From: Paenilisteria newyorkensis
Lineage (GTDB): Bacteria > Bacillota > Bacilli > Lactobacillales > Listeriaceae
Assembly (NCBI RefSeq): GCF_000766145.1
Contig: NZ_JNFB01000003.1
Span: 31,175 to 95,174 of the forward strand
Reading direction: 5' to 3'
DNA length: 64,000 nt
Positions 6,303 to 15,259 of the stretch are shown in pieces (the stretch's first letter is position 1; each line of letters starts with the position of its first letter). The notes beneath the pieces are model-generated. The model did not search any database. It was not told where the DNA came from and saw only the letters and a program-made list of their open reading frames with translations. The position numbers and the translations under genes are program-made.

Positions 6303-7040
6303 TTATTTTTTTCCAAGGTTCTTGCTCGCTAGGAAATCTTTGATATCCTGTCTTGTCGTGTGTCGCAAACCGCGTTCGATTTGATCAGTCCAGCCTTCTA
6401 CGCGTTTACCACCCGTTCGCGCGGCATAATAATCGCGAATCGTCGCGTCATAGTTTTTGAAGTCTTCCATGTCTTTTGGTTGATAGTGATTTTCGTGGTA
6501 GACAAGTTCCGTCGCAAGCCTTGGTTTGGGTTCGGAACTCGTTGTTGGATGGCCAATCGTCAGGCCAAATAAGGGTGTCGCGTAGTCCGGAATATGTAGT
6601 AATTCGGAAACTTTTGCAAGATTGTTTCGGATTCCGCCGATGTAACAAATACCTAGCCCCATCGATTCTGCTGCGATTGCCATGTTTTGAGCGGCCAGTG
6701 TTGCGTCCACGGTTGCCACGAGGAAACGTTCCATCGTTGACAGCGATTCTGTGTCTGCACCGCGCGCCTTCCCGATTTCATGATGCCTTGACAAATCTGC
6801 GACAAAAACGAAGAATTGGCCTGTTTTCACGACATAATCTTGATTTCCTGCAATCACAGAGAGCTCCTGACGCAGTTTTAAATCGGAAACACCGATAATC
6901 GAGTAGGCTTGCACAAAACTCGACGTAGAGGCCGCCTGTGCGCTTTTTACAAGCAAAGCAATCTCGTTCTCCGTCAATGCCTGATCCTTGAAATCACGCA
7001 CCGAATAATGACTTAAAATTCCTTCAATCGTTTCGTTCAT
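6303..7040 (-). CDS. nfrA: FMN-dependent NADPH oxidoreductase / nitroreductase (NfrA type)
   Basis: The protein aligns by eye with B. subtilis NfrA1 along its length: RSVRDFKD-like start (HYSVRDFKDQALTENE), VKSAQAASTSSFVQAYSIIGVSD, AAESMGLGICYIGGIRN, PLFGLTIGHP and the C-terminal RTGGKR. These form the FMN site of the nitroreductase fold. Such enzymes reduce flavins, nitro compounds and peroxide-type stress products with NAD(P)H. The ATG at 7040 is preferred over the one at 7049 because AGGGG lies nine bases before it and the product then begins MNETIE as in homologues. It is the last gene of a queG-trmL-nfrA operon. Confidence 0.92.
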   Translation of the reverse strand: MNETIEGILSHYSVRDFKDQALTENEIALLVKSAQAASTSSFVQAYSIIGVSDLKLRQELSVIAGNQDYVVKTGQFFVFVADLSRHHEIGKARGADTESLSTMERFLVATVDATLAAQNMAIAAESMGLGICYIGGIRNNLAKVSELLHIPDYATPLFGLTIGHPTTSSEPKPRLATELVYHENHYQPKDMEDFKNYDATIRDYYAARTGGKRVEGWTDQIERGLRHTTRQDIKDFLASKNLGKK

Positions 7041-7052
7041 TGGACTCATCCC

Positions 7053-7571
7053 CTAGTCTTTAAAAATTTTACGATCATAGTGTGGCAGTTGATCCAGCGT
7101 CCCGAACTGTTGTTGACGCAAGCATTCATAAATCAAAATAGCCGCCGTATTCGACAGATTGAGCGACCGAATATGGTCTGTCATCGGAATCCGCAAACAC
7201 GTATCCTCATGCGCCTCTAAAACCGCATCCGGCAAGCCCGTCGTTTCCTTCCCAAAAATAAAGAAGTAATCCTTATTCGTGTCTCGATAATCCACATCAC
7301 TATACAAATGGCGTCCAAATTTTGTAATAAAATAAAATTCGCCGCCCGCATTCACTTCAAAAAATTCCTCTATCGAATCGTAGTATTTCAATTTCACGTG
7401 ATCCCAATAATCAAGCCCAGCCCGCTTCAACATCTTGTCATCCGTCGAAAATCCGAGCGGTCGAATCAGATGCAAATACGTATCTGTCCCCGCACATGTT
7501 CGTGAAATGTTCCCTGTATTTGCCGGAATTTCCGGTTGATAAAGCACAATATGATTTGCCAATTTCTTCAC
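7053..7571 (-). CDS. trmL: tRNA (cytidine/uridine-34 2'-O)-methyltransferase TrmL
   Basis: This 172-residue SPOUT-class enzyme methylates the ribose at the wobble position of certain leucine tRNAs using SAM. Family motifs are clear: NHIVLYQPEIPANTGNISRTC, LIRPLGF, FIFGKETTGLP and RIPMTDHIRSLNLSNTAAI, the last contributing to the SAM-binding trefoil knot. It starts at GTG, four bases after AGGAGT, and the GTGA overlaps the queG stop codon, so the two tRNA-modification genes are coupled. Confidence 0.95.
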   Translation of the reverse strand: MKKLANHIVLYQPEIPANTGNISRTCAGTDTYLHLIRPLGFSTDDKMLKRAGLDYWDHVKLKYYDSIEEFFEVNAGGEFYFITKFGRHLYSDVDYRDTNKDYFFIFGKETTGLPDAVLEAHEDTCLRIPMTDHIRSLNLSNTAAILIYECLRQQQFGTLDQLPHYDRKIFKD

Positions 7572-8707
7572 CTTACTCCTATTAAATTCTTTGCCCGCGT
7601 CATTTCTGCTACAACTTCTGCGTCATCGTCATGCGCCTGCATCAACGCCTGTTCCGCGTCTGCCCCGCCAATTTTTCCGAGTGCCCAAGCCGCCGTTCCT
7701 CGAATAACCGGTCGCGGATCTTCCGTCATACACCGAATCAGCTCTGGCACCGCCGTTTTATCCTTATAGCGCGCCAACACAATAATCGCATTACGCTGAA
7801 TCGGCTTCTTCCCACGCCACGAGCCCGCCATCGGACCAAATTTTCCCTTGAATTCCTTATTCGAAATCGACAAAAGCGGCTTCAATTCAGGTTTCACCAA
7901 TTCCGGATCAGGCTCCATCGCCTCGTGAAAATGGAAATCATGCCCACGATTATACGGACACACCACCTGGCACGTATCGCAACCGTATAACCGATTATGC
8001 AACACTTCGCGATATTTTTCATCCAAAAAGCCTTTCGTCTGGCTCAAATAACTCAGACAAATTTTCGGATTCATCTTCCCTTCCCCGAGCAAACTCCCCG
8101 TAGGACAGGCCTCCACACACTTATTACAATCGCCACACAAATCTCCCATCGGCTTATCCGGCGCTAAAGGCAAATTCGTCAGCGTCTCGCCCAAATAAAC
8201 AAATGAACCAAACTCCGGCGTTATCAAAAGCGTATTCTTAGCACGCGAACCAAGCCCAGCCCGTTCCGCCACTGCAACATCGGAAAACTCTCCCGTATCC
8301 ACCATCGATTTAAAGCGAGCCTCCGGAACACGTTCGGTGATAAAAGTCTCGAGTAGCATCAATTTCTCACGAAGCACCGTATGATAATCCGTTCCCCACG
8401 AAGCCCGAGAAAAAACACCACGACGCGCCTCTTTCCGGCTCACCGGCTCATTCTTCATTTTCGAAGGATACGCCAACGCAATCGCAATAATCGACCGTGG
8501 CTCCTTAAAAATCAGATCAGGATACACACGCTCATCGATATTCGGATGTTCAAAACCAGTTAAAACATCCTCCTTCGCCGCGACTTCCAGCCTTGTTTTC
8601 AATTCCAAAAAAGGATCAGCCGAAGCAAATCCTATTTTTTGAATACCTATTTCATCTGCGTACTCAATGATGTCTTGTTTTAATCCGTTCATATCTATAT
8701 TCTGCAA
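7568..8707 (-). CDS. queG: Epoxyqueuosine reductase QueG
   Basis: QueG carries out the last step of queuosine synthesis in tRNA, reducing epoxyqueuosine with cobalamin and two [4Fe-4S] clusters. The ferredoxin motifs are CGDCNKCVEACP and CDTCQVVCP, with the usual long N-terminal cobalamin-binding region (EIGIQKIGFASADPF...). The last 70 or so residues form HEAT-like repeats (VLARYKDKTAVPEL, TAAWALGKIG). A TTG at 8707 is chosen: GAGGTG lies six bases upstream, and the resulting 379 residues fit the family. The longer frame adds a Lys-rich tail coming from intergenic poly-pyrimidine DNA. Confidence 0.93.
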   Translation of the reverse strand: MQNIDMNGLKQDIIEYADEIGIQKIGFASADPFLELKTRLEVAAKEDVLTGFEHPNIDERVYPDLIFKEPRSIIAIALAYPSKMKNEPVSRKEARRGVFSRASWGTDYHTVLREKLMLLETFITERVPEARFKSMVDTGEFSDVAVAERAGLGSRAKNTLLITPEFGSFVYLGETLTNLPLAPDKPMGDLCGDCNKCVEACPTGSLLGEGKMNPKICLSYLSQTKGFLDEKYREVLHNRLYGCDTCQVVCPYNRGHDFHFHEAMEPDPELVKPELKPLLSISNKEFKGKFGPMAGSWRGKKPIQRNAIIVLARYKDKTAVPELIRCMTEDPRPVIRGTAAWALGKIGGADAEQALMQAHDDDAEVVAEMTRAKNLIGVR

Positions 8708-8774
8708 GGTTCGCACCTCAGTTCTTTTTATCTTGTTTTTTTGTCTTTTTATCTTTTGTCTTTTTGGGTAAGAG

Positions 8775-8930
8775 TTAGATATGGCTTTAAACAAATCGAG
8801 CGAAAGCGTTTGTATTCAAGAAGTTTGGTGGAAGCCGGAAGCGGAGCGTACTCGTGTACGTGAGAACCGGAAGTCCACCAAACTTCTTGAATGCGAACGC
8901 TTGCCGCCGATTTACAGCGCATATGATCCA
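8775..8930. repeat. Long intergenic hairpin repeat, copy C
   Basis: GTTTGTATTCAAGAAGTTTG and the mirrored CAAACTTCTTGAATGCGAAC form a long hairpin arm pair, continued by GTGGA/TCCAC and CCGGAAG segments. The tip is GCGGAGCGTACTCGTGTACGTGAG, matching the tips of copies A and D. The left flank AAACAAATCGAGCGAAAGC is shared with copy B. It lies between the queG promoter side and the tRNA-Gly terminator. Open frames across it are mirror artefacts of the repeat. Confidence 0.85.
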
Positions 8931-8933
8931 CAC

Positions 8934-8980
8934 AAAAATAAAACGCAATGCTTCGCTTATAAAGGTCGAAACACTGCGTT
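8934..8980 (-). terminator. tRNA-Gly terminator
   Basis: On the minus strand AACGCAGTGTTTCG pairs with CGAAGCATTGCGTT (two G-U pairs), followed by TTTTATTTTT. It ends the tRNA transcript. Confidence 0.88.
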
Positions 8981-8995
8981 GATAACATATTTAAG

Positions 8996-9066
8996 AGCGG
9001 GTGATGAGAATCGAACTCACGACAACAGCTTGGAAGGCTGTAGTTTTACCACTAAACTACACCCGC
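8996..9066 (-). tRNA. tRNA-Gly (anticodon TCC)
   Basis: A 71-base cloverleaf: acceptor GCGGGTG/CACCCGC with discriminator T, D-arm TAGTTTAGTGGTAAAACTA, anticodon arm with CTTCCAA (anticodon TCC), and T-arm GTGAGTTCGATTCTCAT. CCA is not encoded. It reads GGA/GGG codons. A standard terminator follows. The 248 bases between it and the next gene hold no gene that I can see. Confidence 0.95.
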
Positions 9067-9314
9067 ATAGTTTAGAACAAGTTGTTCTAGCAACATTTAA
9101 TATATTATCACTACTACGCGTGTTTGGCAAGGGGTTTTTTAAAACTTTTTTCAAATTCTTTTCGAAAAGCTAAACGGAGTTGAAATGCATCTATTATTAG
9201 ACTACTTCTTCCCTCCTAAAATAAACATTTAAAACTATGTTCCCACTCTGTTCACTCATTTTTCACATTTGCCAGATACACTGGGATTATCAGTAAATGA
9301 AGGAAGTGATGGAA

Positions 9315-11402
9315 ATGGTGAAACAACGACGGATTGATTGGTTTTTAATTGGTATTGCAGTGCTCGCTGCGTTTCTGAATTTTTGGGCTGTATGGAATGA
9401 TGATACGGTAAACCCTTATTATACGGCGGCGGTTACGAGTATGACGGAGAATTGGTCTAACTTTTTCTACGGGGCGCTTGATCCTTCTGGGTTTGTAACG
9501 GTGGATAAGCCGCCTGTCGCGCTCTGGTTACAAACGATTAGTGCTCTTATTTTTGGGATTCATGGATGGAGCGTTATTTTACCGCAAGCGCTCGCAGGTG
9601 TAGCCTCGGTTCTATTACTTTATTTCCTCGTAAAACCGACATTTGGTAGCTGGGCCGCTCGAATCGCAGCACTTGTAATGGCTACGACGCCGATTGCTGT
9701 TGCAGTTAGTCGGACGAATAACGTAGATAGTATTCTCGTTTTCGTACTATTACTAGGTGCATGGGCGTTATTTAAAGCAGTACGCAGAGGAAAAATCGGC
9801 TTTTTATTATTGGCATTCGTTTTAATCGGTGTCGGATTTAATGTCAAAATGTTACAAGCTTACATGGTTGTTCCCGCCTTTTTATTATTTTATTTAATCG
9901 CAGCAAAATTAAACTGGAAGAAAAAACTGCTACATTTGGTGATTGCGCTCGTAATGATGCTCGGTGTTTCCGTATCATGGGCGGTTATCGTGGACAGCAC
10001 CTCAGCGGACTCACGACCTTACATCGGCAGTAGTCAGACAAACTCCGTGTTAGAGCTTGCATTTGGCTATAACGGGATGGAGCGACTTCTAGGGCAGGAA
10101 ACTGGTATGAGTACTGGTGGCGGTCAAGATGGAGCAAATGTACAAGCTGGAGCACCCGGCAGCTCCACTAATAACGACAATATCGCACCTGACGCAAGCA
10201 CGGAATCGGCTCAAAATGGGCAATCAATGTCCGGTCAACCGCCACAACCTCCAAGCGGTTCCACAAATGGCATGAATGGCGGTGGTCCTGGTGGAAACGG
10301 TGGCGGCCCTGGTGGCGGCTCCAAAATGATGGGTGGTACAGGCATGTTTGGTACTGGTACAGCCGGCCCATTACGTCTTTTCCAAACGGCACTCGGTGAT
10401 CAAATCAGTTGGTTATTACCAATGGCATTGTTCGGCACGGCGGCTATTTTCATCGCTAACTGGAGTCGTAAACGTCGCTTCTTCCAATGGAATACGGAGC
10501 AAAAAGAGATGGCTTTCTGGGCTGCGTGGCTTATTCCAGTTGCCGGATTCTTCAGTATTGCTGGCTTCTTCCATCACTATTATTTAATCATGTTAGCTCC
10601 TGCAATCGCAGCGTTAACTGGTGCTGGATTTATGGCCCTACTCAAACTTTATCGCAAAAATAAAGGCGTGCCTGGTTACTTATTACCAAGTGCAGTAGTC
10701 GCAACAACAGGTCTACAAATGTTCTTCATCGCACAATATTCGATGCTTTGGATGGGATTCGTCGGCGTGATTGGTCTAGGTCTTGCAACGACACTATTCA
10801 TCGTGAAGCATAAACAACCTGCATGGACTTCTTGGATCGCCGTAGCCTCCTTGGTTGCGCTCCTTTTAGCCCCGACTTATTGGGCATTAACGCCGATGAT
10901 GTACGGTGGCAACAGCGCGCTTCCAGAAGCTGGTCCACAACTGAAAACAAGTAGTGGTGACGGTTTTGCCGATGCAACGGTGAACGAAAAATTGATTTCC
11001 TATCTAGAGGAAAACAGTAGCGGAACGGAATTCTTATTTGGAACAACAGATGCTTCCACAGCAGCACCTTACATTATCAAAACTGGTGAATCCGTGATGG
11101 CACTTGGTGGGTTCAACGGCACCGATCCAATTTTGACAGTGAAGGAATTGAAGCAAATAATCAAGGATGGCAAAATAAAATACTTCTATTTACCATCGAA
11201 TAATAAGGCGAGTAATTCAGATGTTGTGGCTTGGATCGAGGAAAATGGTATGAAAGTGGATAGCTCGGAATGGAGCGACGAAACGACGACAGATGCAACA
11301 ACGAGCGCGACAACAGGGGGAAATTCGCAACGTGGCGGCATGCAAGGTGGACAATCTGGTGGCACACTCTACAAACTGACGGAGGAGGATGGAGGACAAT
11401 GA
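9315..11402 (+). CDS. GT39/ArnT-like membrane glycosyltransferase (YkcB type)
   Basis: The protein (695 residues from the chosen ATG) begins with a DD motif in the first extracytoplasmic loop (FWAVWNDDTVNPYYTAAV), as in protein-mannosyl/ArnT-type transferases that take sugars from a polyprenyl-phosphate carrier. About 12 hydrophobic segments follow. Residues around 255-345 form a Gly/Ser/Gln/Met-rich low-complexity loop, and a soluble C-terminal part sits outside the membrane. It resembles B. subtilis YkcB, whose partner YkcC is the GT2 enzyme encoded next here. Several ATGs lie close together; 9315 has AAGGAAGTG at the best distance. The pair likely adds a sugar to a cell-surface acceptor that cannot be named. 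Confidence 0.85.
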   Translation: MVKQRRIDWFLIGIAVLAAFLNFWAVWNDDTVNPYYTAAVTSMTENWSNFFYGALDPSGFVTVDKPPVALWLQTISALIFGIHGWSVILPQALAGVASVLLLYFLVKPTFGSWAARIAALVMATTPIAVAVSRTNNVDSILVFVLLLGAWALFKAVRRGKIGFLLLAFVLIGVGFNVKMLQAYMVVPAFLLFYLIAAKLNWKKKLLHLVIALVMMLGVSVSWAVIVDSTSADSRPYIGSSQTNSVLELAFGYNGMERLLGQETGMSTGGGQDGANVQAGAPGSSTNNDNIAPDASTESAQNGQSMSGQPPQPPSGSTNGMNGGGPGGNGGGPGGGSKMMGGTGMFGTGTAGPLRLFQTALGDQISWLLPMALFGTAAIFIANWSRKRRFFQWNTEQKEMAFWAAWLIPVAGFFSIAGFFHHYYLIMLAPAIAALTGAGFMALLKLYRKNKGVPGYLLPSAVVATTGLQMFFIAQYSMLWMGFVGVIGLGLATTLFIVKHKQPAWTSWIAVASLVALLLAPTYWALTPMMYGGNSALPEAGPQLKTSSGDGFADATVNEKLISYLEENSSGTEFLFGTTDASTAAPYIIKTGESVMALGGFNGTDPILTVKELKQIIKDGKIKYFYLPSNNKASNSDVVAWIEENGMKVDSSEWSDETTTDATTSATTGGNSQRGGMQGGQSGGTLYKLTEEDGGQ

Positions 11403-12379
11403 CGAAAAAAATCTCTGTGGTTATCCCGCTCTATAATGAGGCAGCGGTCATGGAACAAACGTATCAGCGCTTGAAAAATGTGATGGAGCAGTTGGCCTTG
11501 GATTACGAACTCCTCTTCGTGAATGATGGGAGTAAAGATAAGACGCTAGCCATCGTTCAGGCGATTAGTTTCGCCGATCCACACGTGAAATGCCTCGCTT
11601 TTTCTAGGAATTTTGGGCATCAAGTGGCAATCACGGCTGGGACGGATTACGCAAGTGGCGATGCGGTCATTATTATCGACGCTGATTTGCAAGATCCGCC
11701 AGAGCTAATTCTAGAAATGGTGCATAAGTGGCAGGAAGGTTACGATGTCGTCTATGCGCAACGGTCAAAACGAGATGGTGAGACTTTATTCAAAAAATGG
11801 AGTGCCAAGATGTTCTATCGGATGCTGCATAAACTGACAGATGTGGAGATTCCCGTTGATACTGGGGATTTCCGCCTCATGGATCGAAAAGTTTATACGG
11901 AGCTGAAAAAGCTGAATGAGAAAAATCCATTTGTTCGTGGTTTGGTGAGCTGGCTGGGCTTTAAGCAGATTGCAGTAGCATATGAACGTGATGCACGGGC
12001 GGCTGGAGAAACGAAATATCCCCTCAAAAAAATGCTCAAACTCTCCATCGACGGTATTACTTCTTTTTCCCACCAGCCGTTGAAACTAGCGAGTTACGCA
12101 GGTGTCGTCTTATCGGGCGCTGGTTTCATATACATGTTGATCGTGCTGTTTCAAGCGTTATTCACAAGCACGACGGTGAGCGGTTGGTCTTCGATGATTG
12201 TTATTCAGTTATTGTTTAGCGGATTTGTCCTCGTGATTCTAGGTATGATTGGCGAATATATCGGTCGGATTTACGATGAGGTCAAGGATCGACCGCTGTA
12301 TATCGTCGCCGAACAGTATGGCTTTGAAAAATCGCGCGTGCAGAGTGAAGCAGTATTTATGAATCAAAAAGCGAATTAA
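11399..12379 (+). CDS. Polyprenyl-phosphate glycosyltransferase, GT2 (GtrB/YkcC type)
   Basis: The 326-residue protein starts with a GT-A domain: ISVVIPLYNE, FVNDGSKDKT, and the metal-binding DADLQDPPE, typical of dolichyl-phosphate-mannose synthase-like enzymes that load a sugar onto undecaprenyl phosphate. Two C-terminal membrane helices (about 235-300) anchor it. The ATG overlaps the stop of the GT39 gene (ATGA) with GGAGGA just before it, so the two are translated together. Together they fit a charge-and-transfer pair: this enzyme makes the lipid-linked sugar, the GT39 enzyme transfers it outside. Confidence 0.92.
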   Translation: MTKKISVVIPLYNEAAVMEQTYQRLKNVMEQLALDYELLFVNDGSKDKTLAIVQAISFADPHVKCLAFSRNFGHQVAITAGTDYASGDAVIIIDADLQDPPELILEMVHKWQEGYDVVYAQRSKRDGETLFKKWSAKMFYRMLHKLTDVEIPVDTGDFRLMDRKVYTELKKLNEKNPFVRGLVSWLGFKQIAVAYERDARAAGETKYPLKKMLKLSIDGITSFSHQPLKLASYAGVVLSGAGFIYMLIVLFQALFTSTTVSGWSSMIVIQLLFSGFVLVILGMIGEYIGRIYDEVKDRPLYIVAEQYGFEKSRVQSEAVFMNQKAN

Positions 12380-12386
12380 CCAGACG

Positions 12387-12441
12387 CAAAACCATAGTTT
12401 CTCGTGATGCCCAAATATCGCGGAAAATATGGTTTTGTTTT
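12387..12441 (+). terminator. Terminator after the glycosyltransferase pair
   Basis: CAAAACCATA (12387-12396) pairs with TATGGTTTTG (12428-12437) across a long loop, followed by TTTTG. Confidence 0.7.
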
Positions 12442-12521
12442 GCTTCAGTAGCTTGAAAATGCAATTTTGCGGGTATTATGAGAAAATAATAGAAAACTGT
12501 TAGGAATTGGGTGGGGTAGCT

Positions 12522-13136
12522 ATGATAGATTGGTATAATTCGATGAAAGAGTTTTTCTCATATGATAATGTGATGCAGTGGATGCAGTCGTATCGGGCAT
12601 TTGGGCCGTTATTAGCATTTTTCTTGCCGTTTATTGAAGCTTTTCTGCCATTTTTACCGTTCTCTTTGTTTGTGATTGTCAACGTGAGCGCGTACGGTTT
12701 ATTTTGGGGCTTCGTGATTTCGTGTAGCGCGGCGATCCTTGGGAGCTTGTGCGTCTTCTGGATTGTGCGACGGTTCGGGCAAACTCGTTTTTTGCGGTTT
12801 GTGACGCATCATCGGCACGTTCGCAAAGTCATGGATTGGATTGATGAACATGGATTTGGTCCGATTTTTATTTTGCTTGTGATGCCGTTTACACCGTCTT
12901 CTGCAGTCAATGTGGTCGCTGCTTTGTCGGAAATCCGCTTTTTCCAATTTTTGATGGCGCTTATCGGTGGGAAAGTGATTAAGGTTTTTGCGATTAGTTA
13001 CATTGGATATGATCTGCGGGACATCTTGCAACATCCTGTGAAATTGCTTATTTTGATCGTGATTGTCGTTGTTTTGTGGTACGTCGGCAAGCGGTTGGAG
13101 CGTTGGATGGGGTCGAAAAAGAAGGATATCGTTTAG
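12522..13136 (+). CDS. TVP38/TMEM64 (DedA-like) family membrane protein
   Basis: The 204-residue protein has about five hydrophobic segments and the VTT-domain pattern: an early P-F-x-E-AFLPFLP re-entrant loop, then GSLCVFWIVRRFGQTRFLRF and FTPSSAVNVVAAL. Members of the superfamily act in membrane lipid handling; bacterial DedA relatives flip undecaprenyl phosphate or phosphatidylethanolamine. Substrate here is unknown. The ATG at 12522 has GGTGGGG five bases before it. Ten bases separate it from the AraC gene, so co-transcription is likely. Confidence 0.85.
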   Translation: MIDWYNSMKEFFSYDNVMQWMQSYRAFGPLLAFFLPFIEAFLPFLPFSLFVIVNVSAYGLFWGFVISCSAAILGSLCVFWIVRRFGQTRFLRFVTHHRHVRKVMDWIDEHGFGPIFILLVMPFTPSSAVNVVAALSEIRFFQFLMALIGGKVIKVFAISYIGYDLRDILQHPVKLLILIVIVVVLWYVGKRLERWMGSKKKDIV

Positions 13137-13145
13137 GAGGTTAGG

Positions 13146-13961
13146 ATGAACATACATGAGCTATTTTTTCACATTCATTATTGTAACGGCGGTGGTTCGA
13201 AGTTGATTTTGGCGAAAAAGTTGACGCGGACATTGCAACACCATGCGTTGATTCTAGTGACTAGCGGGACTGGTACGTATGACATTGCGGATAAAGTCGG
13301 GACTTTTCGTGAGGGAACGCTTTTCTATATGCCTGCAAATGTGTCGCATTCGATCGAAACGAGCGGCGCTTCCCTGTTTACCGTTCATTTTAGTTACGCG
13401 CGTGTTGGATTTAGCGATACCGCTTGGACGATTCAGCCGGAACAAGATTTGCTGGCTTTTTCTCCTGTGATGGCACTTCAAGATTATTATGCTGTGAGTG
13501 AAACTTTTGAGAAGTTAGTTACTAGCTGGCACGCAAAGTTACCTGGCTATGAATTTGTGGCCAAAACATTCTTACAACAACTATTTCTCGCGATTGATCA
13601 GAATCTTCGGGCACAGCATAAAAATGACGCCACGCGTTTAAAAGTGGAGAGGGTGATTGCTTATATGCAAGACCATGTGCAGAAAAACGTTACGCTCACA
13701 GAACTGGCGAATCTTGTCCAGCTCTCCCCTACTTACTTATCCCGAATTTTCAAGGAAACGACTGGCTATTCTGTGATTGCTTTTTTCAATAAAATGAAGG
13801 TGGATTATGCGAAAGAATTGATGATGAACGGGATGAAAAAGGTGAAAGATATCGCCGGACAGCTTGGTTTTAGCGATGAATTTTACTTTAGTCGGCTTTT
13901 TAAACAGCTGGAAGGAGTCAGCCCAACGGAATATTATCATAGGAATATCCATGGCTTTTAA
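13146..13961 (+). CDS. AraC-family transcriptional regulator with N-terminal cupin
   Basis: Residues 1-130 form a cupin-like sensor domain (LILVTSGTGTYDI, GTLFYMPANVSHSIE). Residues 170-271 form the double helix-turn-helix of the AraC family, including VTLTELANLVQLSPTYLSRIFKE and VKDIAGQLGFSDEFYFSRLFKQLEGVSPTEY. Such proteins usually activate carbon-use or transport genes on binding a small ligand. The ligand is not identifiable. AGGAGG lies seven bases upstream of the ATG. The MFS-isochorismatase operon starts 80 bases downstream and is the most obvious target, though its own gene or the TVP38 gene are also possible. Confidence 0.9.
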   Translation: MNIHELFFHIHYCNGGGSKLILAKKLTRTLQHHALILVTSGTGTYDIADKVGTFREGTLFYMPANVSHSIETSGASLFTVHFSYARVGFSDTAWTIQPEQDLLAFSPVMALQDYYAVSETFEKLVTSWHAKLPGYEFVAKTFLQQLFLAIDQNLRAQHKNDATRLKVERVIAYMQDHVQKNVTLTELANLVQLSPTYLSRIFKETTGYSVIAFFNKMKVDYAKELMMNGMKKVKDIAGQLGFSDEFYFSRLFKQLEGVSPTEYYHRNIHGF

Positions 13962-14041
13962 AATTGTGCATGGATTAGCGATGTTTCCTCGTTTATACTT
14001 AGGTTGTTATTGTCTAAGATAACAAAAGGAGATGCGGTCAC

Positions 14042-15259
14042 ATGCCGATTTGGAAGCGAAATTTAATTGTTTGTTGGTTTGGAACGTTTGTTACCAGCAT
14101 CGGGATGAGTCAGATAGCTCCTGTTTTACCGCTTTACATAAAGCATCTCGGCGTTGATAATACGGCGCTTGTCGCTCAGCTAGCCGGCGTGACATTCGGC
14201 ATTACTTTTATTATGTCCGCTATTTTTTCACCGATTTGGGGGCAGGCGGCGGACCGATTTGGGCGTAAACCGATGTTGTTGCGCGCAAGTCTTGGGATGG
14301 CGATTATCATTGGCTGCATGGGATTTACGCACAACGTCTATGAACTGATTGCTCTGCGTACGTTGCAGGGTGTCGTAACTGGATTCGCAACAGCTTGTAC
14401 AGCACTCGTCGCCACGCAAACCGATGAGGCGCACGCGGGTTGGGCACTCGGAACGCTTTCGACTGGCGCCATCACAGGTTCGCTGCTCGGTCCACTCGTC
14501 GGCGGCATCATCGCGGAACATTTCGGTTTGCAAAATGTCTTTTTCATGACTGGCGGACTCTTATTCGCGGCTTTTATTTTAACGGCGCTGTTCGTGAAAG
14601 AGAATTTTGTGCGGTCGGAGAAAAAAGTGATGAATACGAAAGAAGTTTGGCGTGCTTTGCCGAACAAAAGCTTTATTTTGACGATGTTTGTGACTTTTTT
14701 TACGCTGACTTTAGCGCTTTACTCAGTGGAACCTATCATCACAGTCTATATGCAACAACTATCGAGGGGGGCGTCGCATATCGCGCTACTTTCAGGGCTC
14801 GCATTCTCTGCGTCAGGCCTAGCGAGCATCCTTGCAGCACCGCAACTCGGCAAACTTTCGGATAAAATTGGGGCACAACGCGTTATTTTCGTCGCCCTGA
14901 TTGTGGCGGGTGTCGTTTTTATTCCTCAAGCCTTTGTAAACCATCCGTGGGAACTGATTGCGTTGCGATTTATACTTGGTCTCGCGGTCGCCGGTCTCAA
15001 TCCTTCCGTCAATATTTTGATTAAAAAAATGACACCACCGGATTTCACTGGTCGCGTCTTTGGTATCACAAATTCGGCGGGTTATCTAGGAATTTTCATG
15101 GGATCGGTTTTTGGCGGTCAAATTGCGGCATGGCTCGGCATCCAATACGTCTTTTTCATTACCAGCGCCCTGCTTTTCGTCAACGCTGTCTGGGTTTATT
15201 TTAAAGTGTATAAAAAGCTAAATGTAAAACACCAACTAGTAAAGGAGCAAATAAAATGA
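14042..15259 (+). CDS. MFS multidrug efflux transporter (MdtG/PmrA type)
   Basis: The 405-residue protein has 12 predicted membrane helices and MFS motifs, among them [14 protein letters not shown] after helix 2 and a helix-5 antiporter motif [13 protein letters not shown]. It resembles drug-proton antiporters of the MdtG/PmrA group, which in Listeria includes the fluoroquinolone pump Lde; whether it is Lde itself cannot be decided here. AAGGAGATG lies eight bases before the ATG. It overlaps the isochorismatase-fold gene by four bases, so the pump and the enzyme are made together, and an AraC regulator lies just upstream. Confidence 0.88.
   Translation: MPIWKRNLIVCWFGTFVTSIGMSQIAPVLPLYIKHLGVDNTALVAQLAGVTFGITFIMSAIFSPIWGQAADRFGRKPMLLRASLGMAIIIGCMGFTHNVYELIALRTLQGVVTGFATACTALVATQTDEAHAGWALGTLSTGAITGSLLGPLVGGIIAEHFGLQNVFFMTGGLLFAAFILTALFVKENFVRSEKKVMNTKEVWRALPNKSFILTMFVTFFTLTLALYSVEPIITVYMQQLSRGASHIALLSGLAFSASGLASILAAPQLGKLSDKIGAQRVIFVALIVAGVVFIPQAFVNHPWELIALRFILGLAVAGLNPSVNILIKKMTPPDFTGRVFGITNSAGYLGIFMGSVFGGQIAAWLGIQYVFFITSALLFVNAVWVYFKVYKKLNVKHQLVKEQIK

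Noticed and set aside
8749..8988. Open frames on both strands around 8.8-9.1 kb, one running into the tRNA
   Set aside because: They are mirror readings of hairpin copy C and of tRNA-Gly.
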